Positions 1 to 9,850 of a stretch of 17,758 nt of DNA are shown here, in pieces. The first letter of the stretch is position 1. Each line of letters starts with the position of its first letter. The notes beneath the pieces were generated by a model. That model saw only the letters and a program-made list of their open reading frames with translations, did no database searches and had not been told where the DNA came from. Position numbers and translations under genes: made by a program. Location: positions 1 through 17,758 of the forward strand of contig FLMG01004402.1 in the NCBI GenBank assembly GCA_900088475.1, written 5' to 3'. Origin of the DNA: Hyphochytrium catenoides (Eukaryota; Sar; Hyphochytriomycetes; Hyphochytriales; Hyphochytriaceae).

Positions 1-38
1 GAGAGAGAGAGAGAGAGAAAGTAAGTGTGAGAGAGAGG
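1..38. repeat. GA microsatellite at the window start
   Basis: Nine perfect GA units occupy bases 1-18, followed by an interrupted purine tract to about base 38. The 18 bases are the exact reverse complement of the last 18 bases of the window, so both edges sit in the same type of simple repeat. This is a typical place for an assembly to break. Confidence 0.95.
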
Positions 39-2593
39 AGACAGACGCACCAGACTAGCGGAAGATATAGTAGGATAGTATGTGGAGACCTCTGCAAGTT
101 GGTAATAGGAGGAAGAAGGGACCTGCTCTCTATTCTTTTATGTCCTCTACTTTCGTTCAATCTGGCGGGTCGTCTACATTCTTGACTTGCTAACCTTAGA
201 ACTACAACGGTCTGTCCCTGCTGCTGTTACCCGGTGAAGGCATCAGAAACCTAGGGACGCTTCGTTTCTGCTTTCAAATCGATGTAATCCCATCATCTTC
301 CTTAATAATTGATGTCGTGCTCTTCCCCTTGATCGTGCGCTGAGGATGCTCTTGGTTTCCTCAGAAGAGCAAACCTATCGTTTCAGCATTCATAGGATAA
401 ACATTCGTAGGAAGGAGGGGCAGAAGAGTGAGGATAAGCCATCATCCAACCAGCAGCACGTCTTAGCGCCAGCAGCAGATGAAGAAGAAGAGGAGGAGCG
501 ATAAACCTGTCATCGGCTCCTCAGCTGTTCCTCTTTTTCTCAGCTATATCCTCTTACAAACCGCCGGCACCACATGAATCTTTACATTGCTTTCTTGATC
601 CTCATGTTCTAGGCGGAGTATTAGAACGTAGTTACTTTGGCAGATGATGCTCGTTACAATTATTAGACAAGAGGTGGGCAGCATACACAACCTCGTATTT
701 GACCGTATTTAGCAGCATGACGTTAGAAAGAAGACATTCGCAAAGACAATGGGCACCGCAAGTGGGGAAATCCTCGGCCATGTCTCTAACGGCGTAATGA
801 CGAAGGTGATGCGGGAACAAGAAGAAGGAAGAATGTCTCCACCGAAAAGCAGAAGTAAGACGCAAGCTCACGATTGCTTTGGTTCTTGCTGTGCCATCCT
901 CACGCGGCATATTATATAATAATACACCTGTTGTCCTCTTGTAACACGCAACAAACGGTGTCGCTTTTGATCATCTATGCGGGACTCAGCCATCCCTATG
1001 GCTCCAGAGTCTTCGGGAGAAATGACAGATGGTTGCAATCTGAAGTAGTAGTTATCGTACGTCACCAGGTAGGTGCTTTGGCAAGCCTGAAGTACATAAG
1101 GAGAGAGGTTAGTGGCACCTATAGGCAGATACTTGATTGGAAGTAAGTACGCGACCGCACCACCTCTGGACATACATCACACTTATTCTTCGCTGTGGGT
1201 TCTCATGTTTCGTCAGCTTGTCCACATCTCCAAAACAGCACTTTGGACCCTTCCTCCACCATCACATGTGATGTCCTTCATTGAATATGTTCGCTATTTG
1301 ACTCGTCGTCAGGTTCCTTCCTCATCTTCTCTTCCATCGTCGTCTCTTCTTCTGGACACAGCTCCTTCATCATGGCGCGGCCATATTCACTCCTCCTTGC
1401 CTGTCCAACTTCAGCCATCCTCTTTCTTGTTTCAACTTAGAGCCGCTGCACATCCTAAAGTCTAGAATGATAGGAGCCTGCTGCTTGTCACAGGCTGGCA
1501 GGGTACGACAACACTCAGCATTATACCTTCTACATTGCGAGTTATTATGGGAGAGAACAAGCGTCCTACTACTCTCCTGAAGCCCTCTTCCTCCGATGAC
1601 CCCACGCTCGTTGGCTCGCTGTGCCAGTGTAAGAGGACTCAAGAGTAGCAGCAGCGATGGCTGGTTTCCTTTCGTTCTCTCCTCTCTGACTCAGACAATC
1701 GTTGGCAGAAAGCCGTGTGCATTCCTAATCCGTCTATAAATCTATGGGTTATATTGGAATAAAACTGAGTTATATTCCTAAACCTACGTCCGTTACGGTT
1801 TTTGAACTTGTACCCCCTAAAAATGGTCGGTCACCAGGAGGAGGAAACGACTCACAGAGGAAGAGGCAGACGAAGGGACAGGGAGAAGAAGAAACGGAGA
1901 AGAGGCTAGGAACTAGGAGAAGAGAGGAGAATGACCCTTCCCGACCTAACCCCATCCCTTCTACCTTTTTCTTCTCTTGCCTTTTAGTCGTGTGCACCAC
2001 CACCAGCATCACCGCCATTGATGACCGAAGTAGTGGTTCATCGTTTGTGGCCAACCTGCTACAGGAGGGGAGTGCTGCTACCTTTCTGATGAGACTGTTC
2101 AAACCTTGTCGGTCGGGCCTTCTCTCCCCAAAACTAGAAGAAGAGTCTGCTTCCCCTTGGCTGTTGTGCTTCCTTACGTTTAGAAACAGACCTGTCGGCG
2201 TCTCCGCCGACGCCCTAGTCGAGATGTAGTCCCTTCTCTTACTACTCAGTATCAGACACAAGCGCGGACTTTGGTTCCTCTATTGTCTCATATTGAGGGA
2301 AGAACTCATCCCCCTGTTAGAGCAGCGACACACTGATAGAAGAGTAGACAAGTCGCCCAACGAGTACGATAGACATCAGACCAGCATTTGTTGTTGGTGA
2401 CGAATCTTTTCAAAGATAAGACCGCCAATCTCCAAAAGCTTCCTCGTGTCATCGTGATGCTGGCTGCAATCTCTTTTCGGCCATAGCAGCAGGGATGACC
2501 ATGGCATAGTACAGCTTCATTCACCCATAAGCCTGCAGCAGAGAGGAAGATATCTACGTTGTTCCCCGGTAGAGCTCATCGAGGTTCTAAAGC
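39..2593. other. 2.6 kb without a defensible gene
   Basis: I see no recognisable domain, RNA gene or mobile element here. Several open frames of 60-160 codons exist on both strands, but the longer ones begin at non-ATG codons or have the low-complexity composition expected of purine- or pyrimidine-rich DNA, and they overlap each other antisense around 1744-2261. A TATAAA string at 1735-1740 is followed by an ATG at 1823 in good context (aaaATGG), but that frame closes after 28 codons. The stretch may hold the 5' control region of the membrane-protein gene starting at 2594, or weakly conserved exons that cannot be seen by eye. Confidence 0.5.
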
Positions 2594-4024
2594 ATGGCAC
2601 CTGTTCCATCTCCTAATGGCTCTCACGCTGTTGACAGCAGCAACGCAGCGCTACTCCTGGCTCAGCCGCTGATAAATTATCTTCGGGGCCAACCTCTTCT
2701 TAATGAAGTGGCGTTGAAGTGCATGGACGATCTTATGGTAGAGCTCAAGTGTGCGCTTACTCGTGCACCCTCTTATTATCCAGCGCAAGTAATCAAAGTC
2801 AGGACCAAAATGGTAAACCCGGAGACAGATGACAGCAGATCTTCGTCTTCGTGCACTGAGGATAGCAGTGAGAAGGATAGTAGCAGCAGTCGGCGAGGGC
2901 GAGTTAGGCCGATGCAGCCCCCATCGTTATCGTCAGTTCCTATCTCATCCACAGGAATCGTCCTGGGCACTTCACAAGCAAGAACAGGCGGCCATCAAGA
3001 CCAGTCACAGAGTGGGCCGTGGCAGAGGCAGCGTCGAAGGAGGATACTGATGGCAGTAGATATCTTTACGGAGTTGGATGATAGGGAAAGCAGGCAATCA
3101 ACGATGGAAAGGTATCTGGGCAAAGACTTTTTGCGGTGGTTCTCCAACAAGCAAAAGAAGGCCAAGTTGCTTTTGCAACTAGTAACAGTGCTATCACGAG
3201 TGCTCTTCCTGCCGTTTTTGACATTGCCTCACGCCGGTATGGTGGGACCACTGCTTGGTGCCTCATGCAGCTTCTTCACCCTGCTGGACACGTTTTGTCA
3301 GAGCGCAATCACAAATCACTTTGTGGCCATCCGATGCCTTCGAACATTTGAGGGCTTAGTCCTGACATCGGAGCTGCTCCTCTTCTGCTCTGCCTTGGCT
3401 GGTGTGCTCTGCTTTACTCCTCCTGCGTTGGCGATGGCTCCAGCTATGTTTATCTCTGTCTGGGCGCCTATAATCTTTCGGGACGCGCATCCTGCCAACG
3501 TCAGGAAGAAGACGCGCTATCTTGCGGTTGGGTGCACTGTGCCTTTCATAGCCATTCTGGCCGTCTTATACTTTCGACTTCCCGCGGCTCAGATGTGTCC
3601 TTATCGGTTCGATTTTGAGGACGGGATGTTTATGGACCAGGTGGATAAGGACGGGCACATTGTGCAAACCAAAAAGAGTCGGTGGAGCATCTCCTTGTTA
3701 GATTTCATGCTGAACCGAGGTATGACAGTTGTGGTCTATATGGTAAAGATGACCTACCTTTCCTTTAGACATCCTGAGGACTGTGTCATCGTCAGGAGCC
3801 GTGTGCGCTTGCTAGAGCTAGTGAATAACGCCCCTGCGGCTCCTCCGTCCAGCGCTTGTCCTGCCCGCATGTCGGCTGCAGATAACATTGAGCAGAAGCA
3901 TGCGTCCTCTCATCCTCGTTGTACGAGTGACCTCGGTACTTCGTCAACTTCTAGCAGAAATGCTGGCGGAAAGCAGGCCGAAGACCTTCCAAGGGAGCTC
4001 TCGGTGACTTCATCGACGAGGTAG
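2594..4024 (+). CDS. Unrecognised multi-pass membrane protein, paralog A (476 aa)
   Basis: I do not recognise a named family. The frame is uninterrupted and starts at an ATG with A at -3 and G at +4. Residues 18-52 form a hydrophobic/amphipathic block containing LLLAQPLINYLRGQP. Residues 70-146 are a Ser/Arg-rich, probably disordered linker. A basic run (RRRR, 147-150) leads into ILMAVDIFTELDDRES (151-166). Five strongly hydrophobic segments follow at about 192-211, 213-235, 254-275, 276-296 and 309-329, with a weaker sixth at 376-393. Between the last two lies a loop with MCPYR (334-338) and an acidic stretch. The tail from 412 is Ser/Ala-rich and poorly conserved. No N-terminal signal peptide is evident. 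The gene at 6129 encodes a close paralog in the same orientation, and conservation of both proteins indicates real coding sequence. Transport, receptor or scaffold roles are all possible; none can be assigned from sequence. Confidence 0.9.
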   Translation: MAPVPSPNGSHAVDSSNAALLLAQPLINYLRGQPLLNEVALKCMDDLMVELKCALTRAPSYYPAQVIKVRTKMVNPETDDSRSSSSCTEDSSEKDSSSSRRGRVRPMQPPSLSSVPISSTGIVLGTSQARTGGHQDQSQSGPWQRQRRRRILMAVDIFTELDDRESRQSTMERYLGKDFLRWFSNKQKKAKLLLQLVTVLSRVLFLPFLTLPHAGMVGPLLGASCSFFTLLDTFCQSAITNHFVAIRCLRTFEGLVLTSELLLFCSALAGVLCFTPPALAMAPAMFISVWAPIIFRDAHPANVRKKTRYLAVGCTVPFIAILAVLYFRLPAAQMCPYRFDFEDGMFMDQVDKDGHIVQTKKSRWSISLLDFMLNRGMTVVVYMVKMTYLSFRHPEDCVIVRSRVRLLELVNNAPAAPPSSACPARMSAADNIEQKHASSHPRCTSDLGTSSTSSRNAGGKQAEDLPRELSVTSSTR

Positions 4025-5460
4025 CTCTCCTCATACCATCACTACCCAGGATATGGGTAATAGGTCCATCATTGCCCTGCTCATTTTTCCCATCCTACCC
4101 CGTCAACTGCTCGTATTGTCCAAACCTCTATACATGGTCTATTATTTGCATGTGTGGCGTCCTAGCCCATGACCGCTCCGAGGATCCATCTCACGTTCTT
4201 CAGGTCGGAATAACCTAATATCTCATTTATCCCGTAACTTCAAATGTCCAGAGCGACCTCTTATGATGAGCTCCTAGTTGCACGGTGCATAGGTGGTCAT
4301 CTTCTGATGGGAAGCAGAGGTTTCAGCAGGATTCAACACTTTCTGTGCTAGGTGGAGAGCAAGGACGGAGGCATTTAGTAGACCGAGATCGGTTTGTCTC
4401 TTCCTCTCTGAGCGTGTTTTTGGCGCACATTTTTACAGCTGTAGGAATAACAAGGGTTAGACCCAAAGCAATGGCAGCTAGCTTGTCAGGGTCACGTGCA
4501 CCAACCCCAGAGAACCGTCTCCATCTCTATTGGACGGTAATGGCTTATTAATGACAGCAGCAGTAGTCTCAGCTTAGCGTCTGTCTCTTCGATGCAACAA
4601 CTGGCTGGCTGGCTTTAGGTCGCTCTTATGTTTCTTGGCTCATCGTTAGCATATTAGTGAGCAAGTCCCCCTCCAGAAAAGTTCAAGGACCGTCACTACA
4701 GCTCTAATATGGAAGAAGCAGGGCGGTAAACTTCTACGCTCTACAGTGATATTGGCTCTGCAGCAGCCAGTTGATAAGCCAAACCATCATCTTAATGATA
4801 GAGCCAGTAGCTTTGCGCTGTTATCGTCATAAGTGCCGCTTGCCTTCCTTCTTCCGATCGAAGAAGCTCGACAAGTAAAAGATGCGCCCACTTTCCTTCT
4901 TTGTTGTCCCATAGTAGCCGCGCATCGTCCGTCCTCATCCATATCCACGCTTGTTCTTGTTGGCACCTCTCCATCCTTGCAAGAGCACGTCCCTCGAACC
5001 TTCTTCTGCTGGTCCCTTCCTCCTCGCATAAATACGTAGTATTAACAAACTCTACTCTGCCGGACCTTCCCACCGCTTGCAGTTCTTCCTCCCACCTAAC
5101 GCATAGCAGCCCACAAAAGTTACGATACCCTTTCCCTCTCCTTCTCGGTCGCCCTCCTGACGTGGCCTGCTCCATGATCCTTCCTTCTTCTCCTCATGAG
5201 TGATGATGAAGGCTCCACTGCCGCCATTGCTTGCCAGTGCGGACCGGACAGGCATTCATAGACATCAAGAGCGACCATGAGTGCACTTTTCCTGCGTGCT
5301 TCCCAGCCCACTGCCAATTCAGACTTCAGCACGCCTTATTTTAAATAGACTTTAGCTACTCCTCCTCGAAATGGCTTTATCCCTGATAACCTGTCCGTTA
5401 CAGCTTGCCCCCCTCCTACTGTACCTTCATGGACCTGATGATACAGCCACAGAGAGAAAG
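4025..5460. other. Intergenic spacer between the two paralogs, proximal part
   Basis: No recognisable gene. The + strand is pyrimidine-rich over about 4830-5330, which makes the complementary strand rich in Arg/Glu/Gly codons and opens several overlapping minus-strand frames. The longest with a genuine ATG runs 5175 down to 4792 (127 codons), but I see no domain in it and a frame of that length is expected by chance in this much non-coding DNA. Confidence 0.5.
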
Positions 5461-5466
5461 GAGAGA

Positions 5467-5509
<43 letters not shown>

Positions 5510-5540
5510 AAGAGAGAGAAAGAGAGAGAAAGAGAGAGAA
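5461..5540. repeat. GA microsatellite grading into a 10-bp tandem repeat
   Basis: An AG dinucleotide run (about 5471-5490) is followed by five perfect copies of agagagagaa at 5491-5540. The 10-bp unit looks like a derivative of the dinucleotide repeat with one extra A per period. It lies between two paralogous genes in direct orientation. Confidence 0.95.
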
Positions 5541-6128
5541 GCCAGTGAGCGCCGCCTTTGAAGGAATGACTTTGCTACGGCTCGGCTCGCCTCCCCTCCT
5601 TCGCTCTGCTCTTTCTGCTACTAATAAAAGACAGCTCATGCCGTCCTTGAATCAAAGAGCGGCAAAAGACGGGTAGCAGCAGGTGATTGCCTTCTTTCTA
5701 CTTAGTCATGGCAACCAGGGAACATCTTCTTCTGACGAAAGCTGTGTGCGGTGGGGAATAGGAAGGACACTCTTCTACTTAGGTGGGAGGCTGTGCCAGT
5801 CTAAGCTGTCCTTGTTCGACATGAGTGATGAAGATCTGCTTGCTGCAGTGTGGTTCTTAAGAGTGATTCCAGATGTCGTCGACAGGTAGAAGGAATCTGC
5901 CAAAAATCAAGGAAAGATTGTCCTCCCTCTTCTGGAGACGACTGAGACTGCTTCATCCTACCACTTAGGCGGTAATCCACTTCTCGTTACGTGGCCTGAC
6001 GTAGAGTCTAAGCGCCAACAACAAGTAGGCACTTTCGATCTCTATCTCTATTAGAGAACAGCCCTTGGCAGTCCGCCAAATGGCAGACATCTGAGGAGAG
6101 GTCCAAACATACACAGCCGTCTAGGAGC
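5541..6128. other. Intergenic spacer upstream of paralog B
   Basis: No gene recognised. A 68-codon open frame on the + strand ending at 5889 opens with GTG, and its only internal ATG (5821) would give a 22-residue peptide, so I do not call it. The last 100 bases before 6129 show no clear similarity to the bases before 2594, so the duplication left no visible shared promoter. Confidence 0.5.
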
Positions 6129-7526
6129 ATGGCACCTCCCGACTCTCAAACACTGCTGGATTGCAGTAAAGCAGCCTTACTGCTAGCTCAGCCACTGATC
6201 AAGTTTCTCCGGGGCCAACCTAGCTTGAATGTAACTGCAGTGAAGTGCTTGGCGGACCTCAGATCTGAGCTTGACACGGCGCTTAGTCGTTCGCCAACTT
6301 ATCCCTCCCACACTGTGAACCTCAGGAGCAAGAAGACTTCGCACGATCTACACGAGGATGACGAGCCTTCCATCACCGAGGGGCACGAGCAGAAAATTAG
6401 CAATGGCGCCGCCACAGTCAGTCCGTTGCCCTCATCGCATTTGCTCTCCACCAGAGCTTTGGTTCAGCCCAAGAGTGACGCCCACCATGACAAGTCAGGC
6501 TGTGAACATCGGCAGAGTAGTCAGCGTCGTCGTCGGATATTGATGGCAGTAGATATCTTCACTGAGCTTGATGATCGGGAAAGCAAGCAAACCTTGATGG
6601 AAAAGTTGTTAGGGAGAAGCTTCTACCGCGGATTTTGCAGCATTAGGAAGCGTATGAAGCTGTTCTTGCAACTGGTGACCATCGTATCGCGAGCTCTCTT
6701 TCTCCCCTCCTTAGTCGTGGCTCAGACTGGCATTCTAGGGCCCACATTCGGAGCTTCCTGTGTCGTTCTCACCTTGTTAGATGCTATCTCCCAAACTGCA
6801 GTCATCAACTATCACGTATCTCTTCGCTGTATCCAGACCTTCGAAGGTCTAGTTCTAACTACAGAGCTCTTCCTCTTCTGCGGTGCCCTGGCGGCATTAC
6901 TCTGCTTCTCTACCTTGTCCTTAGCTATTGCGCCAGCTCTCTTCGTATCGATCTGGATGCCGGTGCTTTTCCGAGACGCTTTTCCCGCTACGGTCCGAAA
7001 GAACACGCGCTATCTAGCCATTGGCTGCACGGTACCTTTCATAGCCACGCTGGCAATCTTCTACTTTCGCCTCTCGAGTTCAAAGATGTGCCCCTACCGC
7101 TTGGATCTGGAAGACGGCATTTTTATGGAGGAGTTGGACGAGAGTGGAAGGGTTCTACCTTCGACAAGGAGTCGGTGGTGGAGTATCTCCTTGTTGGACT
7201 TCATGCTAAACCGCGGCATGACCATATTAGTCTATATGACAAAGATGACCTACCTGGCTTTCCAGCATCCTCAAGACTGCGTCATTGTCAAGAGCCGCGT
7301 TCGCTTCATGGAGATGATGAACAACGCCACGGGTCGTTGCAGCGCCTGTTCGGTCCATTCTGTACAACTGGCGCAGGGAGAGAAGCAACAAATAACTCAT
7401 AGAGAAAGAGAGCGAAAGCCTGCCTCTACTTCGCCTTCACACTACGCGGGTCCCCCGCTTTTCACCCGAGGAACAGAAGTACCATCCATACCAGGAAGTG
7501 CCATGCCGCTTCCTACGCCAAAATAA
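6129..7526 (+). CDS. Unrecognised multi-pass membrane protein, paralog B (465 aa)
   Basis: Paralog of the product of 2594-4024, with the same layout. An N-terminal block at 14-50 contains LLLAQPLIKFLRGQP. A diverged linker covers about 65-130. RRRR (133-136) precedes the invariant ILMAVDIFTELDDRES (137-152). Five strong hydrophobic segments lie at about 178-197, 199-221, 240-261, 262-282 and 295-315, with a weaker one at 363-380. The MCPYR loop begins at 320. From FEGLVL to the end of the fifth segment (78 residues) about 70 percent of positions match paralog A by eye; linker and tail barely align. Start choice: ATG with A at -3 and G at +4, both proteins beginning MAP. No intron is needed. 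One extra Trp occurs in the SRWWSIS stretch (348-354) relative to paralog A. Function unknown. Retention of two intact, diverged copies suggests both are in use. Confidence 0.9.
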   Translation: MAPPDSQTLLDCSKAALLLAQPLIKFLRGQPSLNVTAVKCLADLRSELDTALSRSPTYPSHTVNLRSKKTSHDLHEDDEPSITEGHEQKISNGAATVSPLPSSHLLSTRALVQPKSDAHHDKSGCEHRQSSQRRRRILMAVDIFTELDDRESKQTLMEKLLGRSFYRGFCSIRKRMKLFLQLVTIVSRALFLPSLVVAQTGILGPTFGASCVVLTLLDAISQTAVINYHVSLRCIQTFEGLVLTTELFLFCGALAALLCFSTLSLAIAPALFVSIWMPVLFRDAFPATVRKNTRYLAIGCTVPFIATLAIFYFRLSSSKMCPYRLDLEDGIFMEELDESGRVLPSTRSRWWSISLLDFMLNRGMTILVYMTKMTYLAFQHPQDCVIVKSRVRFMEMMNNATGRCSACSVHSVQLAQGEKQQITHRERERKPASTSPSHYAGPPLFTRGTEVPSIPGSAMPLPTPK

Positions 7527-8060
7527 TAAGCTTTCAATCTTCTTCTTACGTGCGCGAGGAGTGTGGACGCAAATTCACATTCTTGAATAGATGTACCAAG
7601 GTTAAGTTCAGTGTGGCCGCTGCTTTACTTAGACCTCCTTCATAGTTAGCCTAGTTCTGAATCCCACAGCTTGATATGCCCAGGCTATATATATAACACG
7701 CACATAATAGATCTTTGCTTTGTCTTGGCGGATGATTGCCGCTTCTTGCCTGTATCTCTACATAGTCCTTGGGAACTATTGTCAACAACAGCAACAGCAG
7801 CCAGCAGCCAGTCTTCTATTGATATCAAAGCTACAGTACCACGAATAATGCTGATATCCGTGTAATGACTAGCGAAGCAGGAGAGGACAGAGAACAGTTG
7901 CATTATCAGCCTTGTCCAAGGGTCAGCAGCACAGCGTATGTCAGGAAGTCTATCTATTACTTATCAGCCTCACTCTCTCGGCCATTTCCCCCTAGCCCTG
8001 GAATGTATGTCATCATATCAAGTTTCTTTCTTTGATCACTTTCAGTTTACCAGGCTAGAC
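7527..8060. other. Spacer downstream of paralog B
   Basis: No gene recognised. A TATATATATAA string at 7686-7696 precedes an ATG at 7732 that opens a 38-codon frame containing six consecutive Gln codons and closing at 7848. This is too short to call, but it could be a first exon or an upstream open frame. Confidence 0.4.
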
Positions 8061-9190
8061 GCTGAAGAGCGCCGAACTGCTACCGTAGTGTAACAGGAGG
8101 AGAAGTCCAAAGAGCAAGAGCGCGATGCACATCCTCCTTGCCCTCCCCAGCAAGGGTAAGATGGACCCTATCAGGGCTTAGAAAGTGGTGGAGAAGAGAC
8201 ACTAGTGCAGACGACAACTAAGATCTCTTCAACGATGATCATAGAGGAAGCACAACACTTCTCTCCAGAGGGTGCCAAAAGAACAGAAGCTTAGAGCTGT
8301 AGGAGAGCTGGTGCACAAGCCAAAGACCGACCCAAGAAGGAGGAGAAGCAGGCACTCCCGTCAGAGAAGAAGACGTCATCATGACAACACTACAGCCAAA
8401 GTAAAGGAGAAATCTTGCTTAGCTTTCCCCTCGGGCACCACTAGGTCACAAATATTCCTAGCTTGAAAGGAGCTCTATTACTGAAAAAATTGGCAAGGGT
8501 AAGAGGGAGGCCCATCGCCGGTGTGGTCAGGGGAAGGAAATCTCTCTCAACCGGATGGCATAGAGGTAGAAGCACGTACAAAGTGGCTCAAGAGCTTTGC
8601 CATCGTAAGAAGATCACGCAGTTTTGGGACCGTCAAGCGGTTTCTAGGGGCTAGCAAGCCAGCCCAGGAGCTCCCCAAGCGCGTGGTTACCTCGTCCAGT
8701 TCGGACTCAAAAAATAGAGGAGCATTAAGCAGGGTAAGGCAGCAGAGGTGTCGGAACATATGTATAAGAGGATGGAGCTGGATATTTGCGCGGGGACCGG
8801 CTGGGATGGCAAGCTCCAGCATGAGGGAGGAACGGTTGTCAAACAAGACGGAGCTGACCTAGCTCCTCTCCCAGCAGGAGAAGAGGATAGTAGACAATGA
8901 GCCGAGAAAGGACGAGCCCGCTGCCCAAGCTGAAAGGGCAAAACTAGAATCCAACTACTCTTCGTAGCCAACGAAATCCCCTAGTAAGGGTCTGATAACT
9001 GAAGCGGAACAGCTAGGTGACGCATAGAACGATAGGACCAGCAATAAATGATAGTCAAGTGACGCCAGCAACAACAAGAAGAAGGGAGAAATCGTTACAT
9101 CAAGGCTCCGCGTACGGAAGCTTCAGGCCCAGCGGGCCCGATTCACGGCACATCAAGTCGCGAGGCTGTCAGCCCTGAGATCTTGCCTAT
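8061..9190 (+). pseudogene. Possible decayed coding sequence, unrecognised
   Basis: Reading the + strand gives Lys/Glu/Gln/Arg-rich, protein-like text repeatedly cut by stop codons. From 8061 one frame yields stretches such as QEEKSKEQERDAHPP and RPKKEEKQALPSEKK, with several in-frame stops before about 8460. From about 8524 the reading moves one frame over (DGIEVEARTKWLKSFA). Around 8721-8897 the original frame resumes (KAAEVSEHMYKRMELDICAG). From 8899 to about 9180 the second frame continues (PRKDEPAAQAERAKLE, then RLRVRKLQAQRARF) through further stops. This could be an old gene or element remnant. The main alternative is chance: the strand is purine-rich here, which alone favours Lys/Glu/Arg codons in every frame. 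No family is recognised. Confidence 0.2.
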
Positions 9191-9614
9191 GCGGAAGCTT
9201 GAACGACAGCCCCGCGTCTTCCCTTTCTTGCTTTACCTACCTCTTCTGGACTTCGTTTTCACACTTGGCGTCAGGAGAGTAAGAAGGGGCCTGCTGCTGC
9301 TGTGAAGCTCCTTGCGTCTCTATTGAACCACTCGATTGTTTGTGCTGTTCGTTCACCGGCTCCCTCCTCTATTCTATTTGCCTCCCTCCTGACTAAACCA
9401 CTCTCCTTCGTGGCCAAGGGATGGAAGTTGATCTTTGTGAAACCAGAGCGCGCAGCCGACTTATCTTCCTACACAGTCTTCATTCAAGGGAAGATAAAGC
9501 ACGATCTCCTCATCCGTCAATCACTTGTGGGCCCTCCCATCATGTGACAGACCTTTGCATCATTGACATTTACCTAGACAAGGGAATGTCCGCAGCGCTT
9601 CCTTCTTCTTTCAG
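9191..9614. other. Gene-free stretch, pyrimidine-rich
   Basis: No gene recognised. The composition switches from purine-rich to pyrimidine-rich on the + strand at about 9190. An open frame from 9203 to 9547 has no ATG start. A GTAAGA donor-like site lies at 9279, and a strong acceptor-like tract (tttctttcag) ends at 9614, so a spliced gene is conceivable but I cannot connect the parts. Confidence 0.35.
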
Positions 9615-9850
9615 ATGATGTTCTGACTGGCCTGGGGCAACTATCTGCAGCTCCGATCTTCAGTCCTACTGAGAGCGGCATGTGGCGCATTCTGAAGCTT
9701 TTCTATGAAGATTCTTGCCGCTTCGTCCTCACGGCGCCGCCGCTCCTACGCCGCTCCTACATGTATGGAAGTTGGATTCACCCAGCGTACGACTATGTAC
9801 CATTGAGTCTGTGCGGTGGGTGTATCCCACCTGCTGCCCGCCTCTTGTAA
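9615..9850 (+). other. Exon-like open segment, unassigned
   Basis: Immediately after the tract tttctttcag (ending 9614), one frame stays open to a TAA at 9848-9850. It includes an ATG at 9680 that would by itself encode 56 residues starting MWRILKLFYEDS. The translated text has mixed, non-repetitive composition with several Tyr, Trp and Cys residues. A GTGGGT donor-like site lies inside it at about 9822. No domain is recognised, and an open stretch of about 78 codons is not improbable by chance. Confidence 0.2.

Noticed and set aside
1770-2261. Overlapping sense and antisense open frames of about 160 codons
   Set aside because: The minus-strand frame opens with TTG, the plus-strand frame starts 4 bases after the TATA-like string, both are low-complexity in part, and neither shows a domain. 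Frames of this size are only mildly unlikely by chance here.
4792-5175. Minus-strand 127-codon frame with a true ATG
   Set aside because: No recognisable domain, Arg/Glu-rich from composition bias, and one or two such frames are expected by chance in the non-coding part of the window.
7686-7848. TATATATATAA followed by a 38-codon frame with a Gln run
   Set aside because: Too short and without any domain; AT-rich strings of this type occur by chance in intergenic DNA.
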